From positions 1,477,501 to 1,541,500 of the forward strand of contig JADLSH010000138.1 in NCBI GenBank assembly GCA_016169945.1: 64,000 nt of DNA, written 5' to 3'. Position numbers and translations under genes: made by a program. Below the pieces are notes generated by a model. That model was not told the DNA's origin, searched no databases, and worked only from the letters and a program-made list of their open reading frames with translations. Shown in pieces: positions 11,890-22,880 of the stretch; position 1 is the stretch's first letter, and every line of letters begins with the position of its first letter. The stretch is from Trachythela sp. YZ-2020 (Eukaryota > Cnidaria > Anthozoa > Malacalcyonacea > Clavulariidae).

Positions 11890-13036
11890 GTTTTAACAGA
11901 TATTCAAGTTTTTTTTCTATTTTCGTGAACTTATTTTGAACTTTGGCCGTTGTGAAATCAATCACGTTTGATGGCGTAGGCACTGTTATTTTGGCTTCAC
12001 TTTTCACCCGCCAGTTATCGTTCCAGGTTAACAAATTGAGTTCACTGGTATGGGCATGTTTACCTACAGTTATCGTTCCAGTATATATAGAGTTCACTGC
12101 CTTACCTATCAAAAGTGAAGCCAGTTTTCGACGTGCAAATTTACTTCCGGAGCCCCAAAGCAGCGTGAATCAATATGGCGTTCTATGGGGAAATATATTT
12201 TCGAAGCCGATATCTCGCAATCGCTAGCAATTCACAAAGGCTATACAAGCTTGTTCACACTAATTTTGAAAGAACACAATGTGACTATAGTTTTGTAGCA
12301 AGAAATTTCAAGACTACGCTTATACATCGCAGTAAAATTGGTTTCAAGAGTGGCATATTCTGTGTCCATTATGGCAACTGTGACTTAAAATTCTGGAACT
12401 TTGCCTTCTAAATACGACATCGTGATACGATGTACTACAGAACATTTTAAGCAAACGGTAAGGAATCAATCGCCTGTTGACATTCGCTGTTTATTAAAAC
12501 AAACGGGAGCTTACTAGTATATAAAATATAGAAGATACAGTTTTTAATATCTTAGGAAATTTATTTCATGTCATTTTCGTATGTTTTGTTTGTCATGTTG
12601 GTATAATGTTGTGTAGCGAAAAGTGTATAAGTAACCGAAAACTATGAGAATTAATGATGTGCATGGCTTTCTGTGATATCAAAGTCAAAGACTAGAAGAA
12701 ATTTCATGGATGAATCTATTAATAAACCCTACATTTCTTGTGATATCAAACAGGCTATATTAAACTACTCTGTCTAACACCAGACAATATTAACTTGTCA
12801 AAGGGAGAGACACCAGCACTGTAGCATTAGCTTTTCTGTATCAACATTAAAATGTTCTCTACCAACATTATAGTTATGTATTAATTGTACTCTTTCATTG
12901 TTGATTTCTGACTGAAGTTTTTAAAGTATACTTGTTGTGATAATGTCTCAATGGACTGTCAAAAGAAATATATCATATATATGTGCTTATATTTCCCTAA
13001 ATATAGGAGCAATAAGCTCCTGTAAAGGGGCCTGTC

Positions 13037-13294
13037 ATGGCATGTTTCTATACTATAGCTTTCTTATTTAACGCTGTACTTAACTCCTTTGTTTTGATAA
13101 AAACAGTTTTTGAAACCCTCAGACAGAAATACAAAACATGCGAAAGCAGTGAAACTGAAAAAGGCGCCAGTTTTGCATCTTTCGCACCTATTTTACAAAC
13201 TGATCTCAATCTATTGTTTAATCATTTCTGCAATGATTTTCTAGTAACAAAATACAATGAATATCTTAACCTTACACCTCATGAAGTTAAATGA
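13037..13294 (+). CDS. Hypothetical 85-residue ORF in the loop of the giant foldback element
   Basis: An open frame starting MACFYTIAFLFNAVLN and ending LTPHEVK, followed at once by an AATAAA-containing sequence (GAAATAAAACAG). The N-terminus is hydrophobic and the middle is polar (ESSETEKGASFASFAP). I recognise no domain. It occupies the start of the only unique part of the element, so it could be element cargo, an exon of something larger, or chance. Confidence 0.25.
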   Translation: MACFYTIAFLFNAVLNSFVLIKTVFETLRQKYKTCESSETEKGASFASFAPILQTDLNLLFNHFCNDFLVTKYNEYLNLTPHEVK

Positions 13295-13958
13295 AATAAA
13301 ACAGTTTTTTCCACTTGTTTATTCAATTTAGTAAAATTTACAGTGTGACATCATTTATACACTATATTAGTTCAGTAGAGATTTCAATAAGCAACATTCT
13401 TCCACAGCCCCTTAATCACTGCCCTTAATTATAATAGATCAGTGCTCCACAGGCATGTGAATTGCTGGTGTATAGATAACTGGCAAGAAGGCATGCTAGC
13501 ATACAGAGTGTGCTAGCCTGGTCCACATAAAAAATAATCATCCCTTAAGTAATTAGACCAACATGCTAAGTGCCCTCTTACCATTTAAATGTATTACTGC
13601 AAGAAAATTATTGTATCTAAATCAGTAACCAATAACATGCAGAATTAGTCTCTTCTGTGGGAAACTAAAGTTTTAGTTTTCCTGATTTAATCTTTGTGAT
13701 GGAACAGATGAACATTTTGGTAAAACATTTTGTAATTGTAGCAATCTTGCCTACATTTTGCAAACAAAGAAATAAATTCAGTATATATGTTTCAAACCAT
13801 TAGTTAGTCATTCCCCAGATGGGCTTGTCACTGACTATCTCATCAGTGACAAGATCAACTGGAAAATGGGTAATAAAAGCCTTTTTTAATAAGAGGCAGA
13901 TTTTTTGCATGCTATATATACAATGTATTATTTATTATATTTACATGCTTTGTCAAAA
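13295..13958. other. Non-coding loop of the foldback element
   Basis: AT-rich DNA between the small ORF and the right arm. No RNA gene, repeat or coding signal was recognised. Confidence 0.6.
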
Positions 13959-14027
13959 ATGACAGGCTCCTTTACAGGAGCTTATTGCTCCTATATTTAG
14001 GGAAATATAAGCACATATTTATCAGTT

Positions 14028-14160
14028 ATAGACCTGGAGCGAGGGGTATTCCACAAAAAATTACCCTGAGGCATGAAATATTCCGAGGGCAAAGCCCGAG
14101 GGATATTTCATCCTGAAGGGTAATTTTTTGGGAATACCCCGAGTGAAAGGTCTATAAATG
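14028..14160. mobile_element. Palindromic MITE inserted in the right arm of the foldback
   Basis: TTATAGACCTGGAGCGAGGG and the mirrored CCGAGTGAAAGGTCTATAA bracket an inner hairpin (AAATTACCCTGAGGCATGAA and its mirror). It is absent from the matching position of the left arm (about 12975), so it arrived after the arms formed. Confidence 0.8.
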
Positions 14161-15006
14161 ATATATTATACTGAACCATGTGCGAACTGGGTACGAGCGG
14201 GTGTCTACAGTGCTGGTGTCTCTCCCTTTGACAAGATAATCAATTGTCTGGTGTTAGACAGAGTAGTTATAGCCTGTTTGATATCACAAGAAATGTAGGG
14301 TTTATTAATAGATTCATCCATGAAATTTCTTCTAGTCTTTGACTTTGATATCACAGAAAGATCTAAGAATAAAACAACCTTTTAATAGCCATGTACATCA
14401 TTAATTCTCATAGTTTTCGGTTACTTATACACTTTTCGCTACACAACATTATACCAACATGACAAACAAAACATACGAAAATGACATGAAATAAATTTCC
14501 TAAGATATTAAAAACTGTATCTTCTATATTTTATATACTAGTAAGCTCCCGTTTGTTTTATTGTTTTAATAAACAGCGAATGTCAACAGGCGATTGATTC
14601 CTTACCGTTTGCTTAAAATGTTCTGTAGTACATCGTATCACGATGTCGTATTTAGAAGGCAAAGTTCCAGAATTTTAAGTCACAGTTGCCATAATGGACA
14701 CAGAATTATGCCACTCTTGAAACCAATTTTACTGCGATGTATAAGCGTAGTCTTGAAATTTCTTGCTACAAAACTATAGTCACATTGTGTTCTTTCAAAA
14801 TTAGTGTGAACAAGCTTGTGTAGCCTTTGTGAATTGCTAGCAATTGCGAGATATCGGCTTCGAAAATATATTTCCCCATAGAACGCCATATTGATTCACG
14901 CTGCTTTGGGGCTCCGCCGCTCCGGAAGTAAATTTTCACGTCGAAAACTGGCTTCACTTTTGATAGGTAAGGTTGCTCTATCCAGTGTACTCTCAGATCA
15001 GTGGCT

Positions 15007-15137
15007 ATTCGTCATGATTCGTCACTCAGCAAGTGCCCTAAACAGAAGCAGTCACCCCCCTGGAAACATTCAAAATGGCTATATGTCCAGGGGGGTGACT
15101 ACTTCTGTTTAGGGCACTTGCTGAGTGACGAATAGCG
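15007..15137. mobile_element. Palindromic MITE with a 50-bp stem
   Basis: GTCACTCAGCAAGTGCCCTA and the following CAGAAGCAGTCACCCCCC are mirrored almost exactly at the right side. The left arm of the big foldback (near 9560) lacks it, confirming insertion. Confidence 0.8.
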
Positions 15138-15194
15138 CAGAAACAAAAATACGCAAAAACAATCTAGAGATGACCTTCTGTGTAGTATTCTGTG

Positions 15195-15785
15195 ACAATA
15201 CCGTCTTTAATCCGCGGGGTGAGACAGCAGTCAAATTGACGAGTAGCGACGAATCTGTGGTGAGAGCACTCTGAAGAACACTCTACACTGGCAGATTAAT
15301 CTTTAATCTGTGACACTGGTGAGCGATTTTAGTGAGAAATAAACGAAAGCGTCATTATTACCAAGGGGATTCAAAAAATATCTTATTGAAGCATAGATGT
15401 AAGTTTTTGGATTACAGTATCTCTTATAACATGTTTTACAAGAGGCTTGTCGCTGATAGATTGGCTCGAAACTGGAGCTTGGACGACAAGTTTGTAAACA
15501 AAGCGTTTTGGCCGCTTAACCAGTGATGTAAATGAAATGTTTTTGAAAGACCATTTTTACCTGTCATATTTTCTAGTACGTGACCGAAAATGAGAACTTT
15601 ATTACGTTTCGTTTGTCCACAGTAGCTTGTGAAAGTTGACTATTTTTTCTGACGAAGGGGCTAGTCAGCGGCCCGATTGATCGTATAGCTTTTTAAAACC
15701 TTAATTTTTTACCTTTATAATGGCAAACTGTAAAATTTGATTAATGATCGTTCTAGAGAATGTATTCGAAGTGATTGTCAAGCAT
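15195..15785. repeat. Dispersed repeats flanking the foldback
   Basis: 15195-15260 matches 55737-55790. 15334-15432 matches 26947-27052 (AAATATCTTATTGAAGCATA). 15450-15785 matches 53520-53845 (GACGACAAGTTTGTAAACAA, TATTTTCTAGTACGTGACCG). No gene. Confidence 0.75.
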
Positions 15786-16093
15786 TCAGGAGGAATAAGG
15801 GTCTTCCCGAAATGCAACGCGCGCCGGGGCGGTTTATCATATATAATCAATTTCTCGGCCTGCTCCGTTATTGTTCGATTGTTGCTCGCTGTGTTCACAT
15901 ATCACAACTCAGAGATTATAGTAAAATATTTTAAAATGGCGAGTTTTCGCAGTATTAGTGGGATGAAAGCTTCTGAATTAGATGGGCATGGATTATTTAT
16001 GTTTATTGTGTGTCGAAAAACCCTGTGAATATGATCACAGATGGGTTACCGTGCGTTCAACTAGAATACTGCGAGGTTCATATATAAAGTTTT

Positions 16094-17203
16094 ATGGATA
16101 GTTTAGACATTCGACGAACAGCCCTTATTCCATCAGTTGTTAAAGGCATAAAAGTCGAAGAAATGTTCGCCGATTGTAGTAGCCCTGCATTGATAGAAGT
16201 GCATACCAGTTGCGTTTTCAAGGTGAGATGATTTAAACGCATGCTTTTAAGTTTTAATACTGTATATACATAATTTTGATTGAAATACATTTTGTATATT
16301 TCAAAAAAATAGAAACTTTAGAAACAGATGATAGATAAGAAATACACACAATGTGTTTACAGTACATAAATATCTTTGAATAAGAAATTATTTAATCAGT
16401 AAAAATGTAGTGAAAATTGATTATAATATATAAATATATTTGATATAATTCAGGACATAAAATATATTTTTTATTTGTTTTTTATATTAATATTAAACAC
16501 GCCATTGTTAGACTGATATTTAAGTCCTTTACCTTGACTTTTGTTCCTACTCAATGTGTTTCTTACTTCCATGTGTAGTTCCACGACAGCATTGAAATCA
16601 GGGATGGATGTGGCCTATGTAATATTGTCATGTTGTGGGAGTTTGATATTTTACCATCACCAACATCCCAAGCAGTCCCTCCAGGTGACCTGGATATTCA
16701 AAATGATGAGCTGGATAATGTACTTCCACAATACCTTTAGACAATCCAACTGAATGTAATTGTTTTAAACAACTACTAAATCCTATTTGTTTGGCAAATA
16801 TTGATACACACCGAGTGGTAGAGAACGAAGACCTGTCTAGTGGTGCTAGTGTTGGTGAAACTGAGGCAGTGAATGTAGATGAAGTTGAGAAAATTCAACA
16901 ATTGACAGAAATTTTGGATGTGGAAAATACTGCCTTTGGTGACAATGTGGATGATGAAATGTCTGATGATGAGGACAATAGTTTGGATGTTATATCTATG
17001 TATTCTGAAAAGTTTGTTGTTGTTGTTGGATCTTGGCAAGAGAACAGATACCAAGCGGCGCTCACAAGGTGCATGTGGAGAAGGTCATCAAACCTAGAGT
17101 TGACATTCAAAGTGGAACATGAACCAGACAATGTTCAAGACACAAATGCATTGAAAGTTTTAGTGTTTCAGAATGACAACTGGCATATAATTGGCTATTA
17201 TTT
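16094..17203 (+). pseudogene. HIRAN-domain-like protein, three exons, broken at the 3' end
   Basis: Proposed exons are 16094-16222 (MDSLDIRRTALIPSVVKG...), 16579-16684 and 16822 to about 17203; all junctions are GT-AG and in phase. The middle part is acidic (DNVDDEMSDDEDNS). The C-terminal part, VVVGSWQENRYQAALTRCMW through LTFKVEHEPDNVQDTNALKV to WHIIGY, matches the HIRAN pattern (substrate-binding fold of DNA helicases, also found as a cargo domain in animal transposons). Directly after IGY the sequence becomes a TTATATTATA simple repeat, so the ending is lost or replaced. If the second intron is not used, exon 2 ends in a stop at 16738. Confidence 0.55.
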
Positions 17204-17688
17204 TATATTATATTATATTATACTATTTTATATTATATTGGGTGGTATTCTTGGTAGGGGTGGTATTCTTAGTGGACGGTGCAGACAGTAATCTATATAC
17301 AAGGTATGAAATAATGGAATAAAGCATTAATTTTTCCAGTATTACAAAGATGTGAAGCTGAAACATAAAGAAAACTGATTCACAAGTCACAACAACTATT
17401 CTCTATAAGGCAGAAGTATAATTTTAAACCAGCTAGGATTGATCTGCAAACTGGAATAAAATTTTGCTCCATATCATAATTAATATTGTCACAGAACAAT
17501 AAAAAAACAATCATATTTGTAAAGAAATAAATGGTGCTTAAAGATGGTCAGATGGACATTCATTCAACATTCGAACGTCATAAATCTTTCTATAGATTAC
17601 TAATAACCCATTTACTGACAGTACTGCTCCACTGACAAGTTCAATTGTCTGGTGTTAAGGACAGTATAATACTTAAGTAGGCAACTTC

Positions 17689-17941
17689 TCAGGGAGTTAC
17701 ATATAGTTTTAAGTAGAAGTTTAGTAACTTAATTGACAGGAGGATGTTAGAAGAAATGCTGCATTGAATATGTCGGGCAGCATCATCCCAGAAATTGTTG
17801 TTATAACTAAATGATGGCCACTCTTGGACTGCAGAACGTTGTCCATATTTTCGATCTGTTTTCGCAATTGAAAAGGTCCACTTATGATGTTTTACTGGGG
17901 ACTTCTTTGTAGGAGTCAGCCTAATCTTTCTGCCAGGAAAC
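17689..17941 (-). other. Possible further exon of the minus-strand element gene
   Basis: An open stretch containing KWTFSIAKTDRKYGQRSAVQ and SFSYNNNFWDDAARHIQC looks more protein-like than its surroundings. It lies 40 bp past the stop of the two-exon model. No splice link was found, so it stays tentative. Confidence 0.25.
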
Positions 17942-17978
17942 TTTATGAAACAAAAAATATTAAATGCTTCAATAGTTC

Positions 17979-18562
17979 TTAGAACCACTCGGCATAATTA
18001 TTACAGTCAAACCAGATGTTCTCTAGCTTGTGAGCAACATTGTCGCACAATATTGCAATTTTGACTGAGAGGAGATTGTTCTGAGCAATTGCTTGCAAAC
18101 GATTATTATGTACAGGTAAGACATTGCTGCTGACAGAGTGGCACTGGGGTACAAGTAAAAATTCTTGTAATTCTCTGCCAATCCCATATTAGTCCTGGTT
18201 TTGGGATATTGGGGGTTTACATTGACTGACCAGTGCATAATTGTATTTGGCAAGACAGAAAACGTAAGAATATGAACCATGACTGCAAGTACTGTGCAGC
18301 TATTGATGTAATTTTCTTGATTATTACATGCTCAAAGAGATCTGTTATGATACTTGCATATAATTGAATATGCAAATTACAATTTATACCTTTGTCTTTG
18401 GTGATGTTGTGTAACTCTTAAATAAAGATCGACTGGTTGTTGAAGTCTTCTTGTTTTTCGATCTGGTTTCCCTGGTGTATCACCAATAGAAGTATATACA
18501 CGCTTAGCAGTTTCATTTTCTTCCTCACCAATGACAGCATCGCTATTATTTATAGTTGCCAT
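17979..18562 (-). pseudogene. Unidentified two-exon gene of the same element, one internal stop
   Basis: On the - strand, exon 18562-18390 (MATINNSDAVIGEEENETAK...) ends with donor CAAAG|GTATAA. The next exon, 18282-17979, begins after TTGCAG in the matching phase. It reads SHGSYSYVFCLAKYNYALVS, then, after one TAA at 18189-18191, ELQEFLLVPQCHSVSSN, ILCDNVAHKLENIWFDCN and AEWF plus stop. Length and phase agree over 158 codons, which is unlikely by chance. I do not recognise the family. It faces the HIRAN-like gene tail to tail. Confidence 0.45.
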
Positions 18563-18745
18563 TATTATAATACTGCAAAATTTACTCTATACATGAAAAA
18601 ATACAATAAAATGTACTCAAATATAATGAAACCTAACCATAAAGGTAACAATGTATTTTCAAAATTATCATAGAAAATAGCGATCCATTGCAGTAGTTTT
18701 CGTCGCGCCAAAACCACCTCCACGCGGGCATATTCCCGCCATCAG

Positions 18746-19285
18746 GGTTAGAATATAGCAAAAAAATAGCTCATTTTCAAACCGCGATAACTCTTCGGTT
18801 TTATGGAGTAAATTCATGTTTTAAAGTATCACTATAAAGAGTAAACATTCCTGAATTCACTGATATGATTTTATTTTAGTTTCCTTGTAAAAAAGTATAA
18901 TTTACTCATGAATATTTCAATGCCATAGGGTTAGAATATAGCAAAAATAGCTCATTTTCAAACCGCGATAACTCTTCGGTTTTATGGAGTAAATTCATGT
19001 TTTAAAGTATCACTATAAAGAGTAAACACTCCTGAATTCACTGATATGATTTTATTTTAGTTTCCTTGTAAAAAAGTATAATTTACTCATGAATATTTCA
19101 ATGCCATCAGGGTTAGAATACAGCAAAAATAGCTCATTTTCAAACCGCGATAACTCTTCGGTTTTATGGAGTAAATTCATGTTTTAAAGTATCACTATAA
19201 AGAGTAAACATTCCTGAATTCACTGATATGATTTTATTTTAGTTTCCTTGTAAAAAAGTATAATTTACTCATGAATATTTCAATG
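18746..19285. repeat. Three tandem copies of a ~182-bp repeat
   Basis: Copies start at about 18746, 18928 and 19110 with GGGTTAGAATATAGCAAAAA, contain CGATAACTCTTCGGTTTTAT and end TACTCATGAATATTTCAATG. They are almost identical, hence recent, and lie inside the 15.8-19.6 kb element. Confidence 0.95.
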
Positions 19286-19572
19286 GCACTTTAAGGTCAT
19301 GTTCACTGACCCGAAACATGCATAAATACAATGGGATTTAACATAACTAAAATGCGATATATATACAAAATTATTCCAAAATTATTTTATTAAATTACTG
19401 AACAAAAAAGTTATCAAAACATACCTTTGAGAAAACGAGATCTTCACAGCAAAAATCGCAATACATTTAAACAGTTTTTAATCGAACGGCGCGTTGAGAA
19501 TAAAGATTTTGAATAATAATGGCCGCATTGAGGCGCGTTGCATTTCGGGAAGACCCTCATTCCTCCTCTGAT

Positions 19573-21890
19573 AAGCGTACTTCATAGCCTCCGCAGGCAT
19601 CGCCTTAAAATTGGCGGGCAGAACGTTTTTGTTGGAAAAAAAAAATTAGTGTCGATGCCTGCCAAAACCCGAAGACTTTGGACCGGCCATGTTGCCCTTA
19701 TGGACCGGTCATGTTACCCCCACCCCCAAATGTCAAAAGCTGTGTTACCCTCACTCTCACGGATAATTATTTGTTCCTAAAAACAACTGCAAAATTATAC
19801 TGATAAACGTTCGCCAGAATACTGTAACATTTTATGTTACAAATATTAAAAAAGTATTTAGTATCTTGCGTCAAGTATTTCAGCCAAGAACACACTTAAA
19901 ATTTACTATGCTATGCTTTTATGCTGTACTTGAGTACTTATGCATGACTGTGTACTGCTTGAGTGCTCAGTGCTCCATGCCGGCAGATATGTAGCCAATC
20001 TCCAAATGGAGCTAGGCTTATGCCGGCACAGCTGTGGGGCTGAGGATGAGAATGGGTGCGGCTCAGAGGGCAGATTCCTCTTCAACCTGGCTCAAATTCT
20101 AGTTGTTAGCAAGTGAATCTATTTTTTTTGCAAATTGGCTTGTAACTCCAGAATTCTTACTAATTCACCTAAGTTTTGAAGTGCACATTTTCAATTTGGA
20201 GTTAGCCTTATAGACTAGCTGTGGAGTATGGAGGTTGACGCTCCATGGCTCCCTAACTTCTAGTTCTGCCACCATGTGGTGTTGTGATACAAAATTTGCC
20301 TAATATTGGGAAGTGTTCAATGATTATAAATAGAGTCATTGTAATATATTAGAATGTTACAATCAAAATTATTCTATGGCATGTATAATCAAATGCATGT
20401 TTGGACTGGATGTGCCTACCTTCAGAAGATAGTCTTCTATGTTATAAATAAAACATGAGCAGTCGATCTTTATCTGATATAGACTGAACTCGAGCCAAAG
20501 GCGAGCGTCTGTATATCAGATAAAGATCGGATGCGAATGTTTTATCGAAGGCTTAAAAAACGACCCATCTTGTGAGTTCATTGGCGAAGTAATTTTAAAA
20601 AGAAACATTGTATAAGCCAAGAAAATCAAAGCTGAAGTTTATGTAAATCAGGACAAACTTTATCCAATTTACAAACATTGATTAAACATTCATTTCTTTT
20701 GAATTATCTTCATGAATTATTAATGAGTTTTTAAAGTCTATTATTGAACTCTGAACATGTGGTGCAATTAAGTGTTTATGATCAAACTACCTGAAAAATG
20801 CAACAAGAAATTCAACATTGCAAGGGAAGGCTGTTTGCATGGAAGTTAGTGACTATTAACTTCTAGATGAATTTCACTAACTTCCAGATAAATGGCTCAA
20901 AATTAGTAGTTTAATCCTAATGACCCAATTAAAGCATACTATTATTATTTTAGTACTGCCTATTGTAAGGTAGGTCATACAACTTTTATACCCAGCTGGC
21001 TGTTTATAATAGCTAGATCAATGTTTTCAATTTCAATGGTTGCATGCCCATGCGTTAAAATATGGTGCAGGCTATATGCTGAACAGAAAATTGAAACTGT
21101 TCAGGCAGCAACAAGTTTGCCATACACATAATGACTGCTAAAATATTCCATAAACTATAAAGGATACATGATTATTTCATTATGGCCATGTTGGCTAGGA
21201 TCTTGCTTCACTACTTGCCAGATTTAGCTATTTAGCAACAAATACCAGACAAGGGTTTTCTCTGCTGGTATTATGGCTCTTGCCTTATTTGTTGTCAAAA
21301 ATATATTTTGAATCGATTTCTTGTTATTAAAATTGACATGCATGCTAGATAGCACAATTTTGTCCTCATTTCTGTCCTAGTGCCCTTTATTAACCCACTT
21401 TCCATCTTCTTAGAAACCAAAAACTGTAACATAGCAAATGATACTATAAGAAATTGTGCCTGCCATGCAAATAGAAAGAAAGAAAAATAGAAAATTCCCC
21501 TTGTGGTTTGAATTGGTTTCTATGTATATGAAGCAATCAGAGTAGACAGACTGACGACAGAGTAGAGTTTTTAATATATATGGCACAAACTATATAATTA
21601 TGTGATTCATAAAAAAATTATAATTTAAAATTTAATGGTTTAAAAGATTTACAGCATCAAATATATATAGCATGCATATACAGTACACGAAAAATTACCG
21701 ACAAACATTATAAAACCTTTAAAACCTCAACCAAGTCTTTTACACATGTTTAAATTGTCCAAAAAAGCTGAACTTAAAAAATAAATTCGGGTTTTACTAC
21801 CTCCTGGGCGTTCTTTGTCAGTGCCCGCGATCATAATTAGGATTATCAGCGGTATATGATGAACTGATGATAACATTGAGATTAACATTG
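19573..21890. other. No gene recognised
   Basis: AT-rich DNA. A small inverted repeat pairs CGATCTTTATCTGATATAGA with its mirror at about 20462-20530, followed by TTTTATCGAAGGC. The rest shows no repeat, RNA or coding signal that I can support. Confidence 0.55.
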
Positions 21891-21944
21891 AGAGTTTCCA
21901 CGGGAGTGTTTCCTTGTCTTTCCTAATGTTTCCTTCTGATCCTT

Positions 21945-21973
21945 ACTCCTAACCCTAACCCTAACCCTAACCC
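21945..21973. repeat. Interstitial telomere-type repeat (CCCTAA)n
   Basis: About four copies of CCTAACC, the animal telomere motif, with short partial runs at 22133-22155 and 41273-41290. They lie between inverted copies of GGAAACACTCC-like words (21893-22012). Confidence 0.9.
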
Positions 21974-22227
21974 AGAAGGAAACACAAGGAAACACTCCTC
22001 TGGAAACACTTAGCTTGCGGCTATATTAAAGACAGGAATCTAGTCTGGGCTAGCCTGCGAACAGGCTTCAATCCGGCATGATTTGTACTACAACTTTTAA
22101 GTTTTTATAAAAATAAGACAAACCCCAATCCTAACCCCTTTCCTAACCCTAACCAGTCTTAGAAAGTGAAAATTATCGAGAAAAAAAAATTAAAAAAAAC
22201 TCAACAAAAAAAATTAAGAAAAAGTGT

Positions 22228-22305
22228 TTGGCGCGGCCTCGAACCCACAATACAGTTATAGCCCCAGTAAACGCACGCCCTAACCCGCTACGCCACAGGC
22301 AAGCT
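22228..22305 (-). pseudogene. tRNA-like (SINE head) sequence
   Basis: On the - strand, GTGGCGTAGCGGGTTAGGGC resembles an A-box arm and TGTGGGTTCGAGGCC a B-box arm, 45 bp apart. The cloverleaf is imperfect. It is probably the head of an old tRNA-derived SINE. Confidence 0.45.
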
Positions 22306-22631
22306 CGCTGAAAAGAACGGCAAAAATAGTATTTGCATTAACTTACTACCGCAAGTTCTGGAAACACTGAATGTTATCATCGTATACCGCTGATAATCAG
22401 CGGGCACTGACAAAGAACGCCCGGGATGTAGTAAAATCCAATAAATTCTCCACTCCATGCAATCCGCCATTTTGAATTTCAAAATCCTCCCCACGTGCCT
22501 ACCCTGAAGACAAAAATCGTTGCGCAAGCAAGATGCGCAAAACGGCTTAACTATGTCGGGTTTTGACAGGCACCTCCCCGACTTCCTACCTGACGCAACC
22601 TACCCCGGGGACTACAAGAGATGCCTGCGGA

Positions 22632-22880
22632 GGAGGCTAAACTCTGGCAAAGCCGAGCCATCTATTTCACGCGCGGCCCGCTTGTATTAATTTCACACTT
22701 CCGTGAACGCACAACTTTGTTATCGGTAAATTTGCGTTTTGGAGAAATAACCTATTGAACGTTTAATGCTATATTATTATTTATTGCACTTTTTTAAAGA
22801 CTAAACGATCGAAACATCTTCTGCAACACACAACGCAAACAAGATCGCGAAAAATGGTGTTAAATGCGGCTCAGATTGCC
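22632..22880. repeat. Dispersed repeat, second copy at 53885-54133
   Basis: Shared text runs from CTCTGGCAAAGCCGAGCCAT through GGAGAAATAACCTATTGAAC to GGCTCAGATTGCCGAACG, with few differences. Non-coding. Confidence 0.85.

Larger units (their letters stand above)
10656..12047. mobile_element. hAT-type non-autonomous element, tandem with the previous one
   Basis: It starts CAGTGAACTCAATATATATC and ends AAATTGAGTTCACTG. Its target copies are GTATGGGC at 10648-10655 (shared with the previous MITE) and at 12048-12055. Three copies of one 8-bp target around two adjacent elements mean that one inserted into the duplicated target of the other. It carries two further insertions (10880-11105 and 11450-11889). 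No transposase. Confidence 0.9.
9608..12099. mobile_element. hAT-type non-autonomous element (outermost of a nest)
   Basis: The ends are CAGTGAACTCTATATATACT on the left and its reverse complement (AGTATATATAGAGTTCACTG) on the right. Both sides carry the same 8-bp target, CCTTACCT (9600-9607 and 12100-12107). The uninterrupted target is visible in the mirror arm of the surrounding foldback element at about 14966-14990 (reverse complement GATAGGTAAGGTTGC). Most of its length is two later insertions, so its own sequence is about 650 bp. Confidence 0.9.
9514..15194. mobile_element. Giant foldback element, ~1-kb terminal inverted repeats
   Basis: The left end CACAGAATACTACACAGAAGG is mirrored at the right end (15174-15194). 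The arms run 9514-13036 (about 1.03 kb once the 2.5-kb nested insertion is removed) and 13959-15194 (with two small palindromic insertions). The central 922 bp is unique. The flanks read AACATAC on the left and ACAATAC on the right, a probable 7-bp target duplication. A related uninterrupted site (GTAACAATACCGTCTT) is seen at 55735-55750. No transposase is recognised. Confidence 0.85.
15786..19570. mobile_element. DNA transposon carrying two gene remnants, ~37-bp terminal inverted repeats
   Basis: The left end TCAGGAGGAATAAGGGTCTT continues CCCGAAATGCAACGCGC; the right end mirrors it (19531-19570) with a 2-bp indel. The flanks end in AT on both sides, and the related unoccupied sequence at 53840-53860 (GTCAAGCAATAAGCGTAC) joins the two flanks directly. 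A 2-bp AT duplication recalls the ISL2EU/IS4EU group, but this is inference. Inside are a HIRAN-like gene on + and an unidentified gene on -. Confidence 0.7.
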
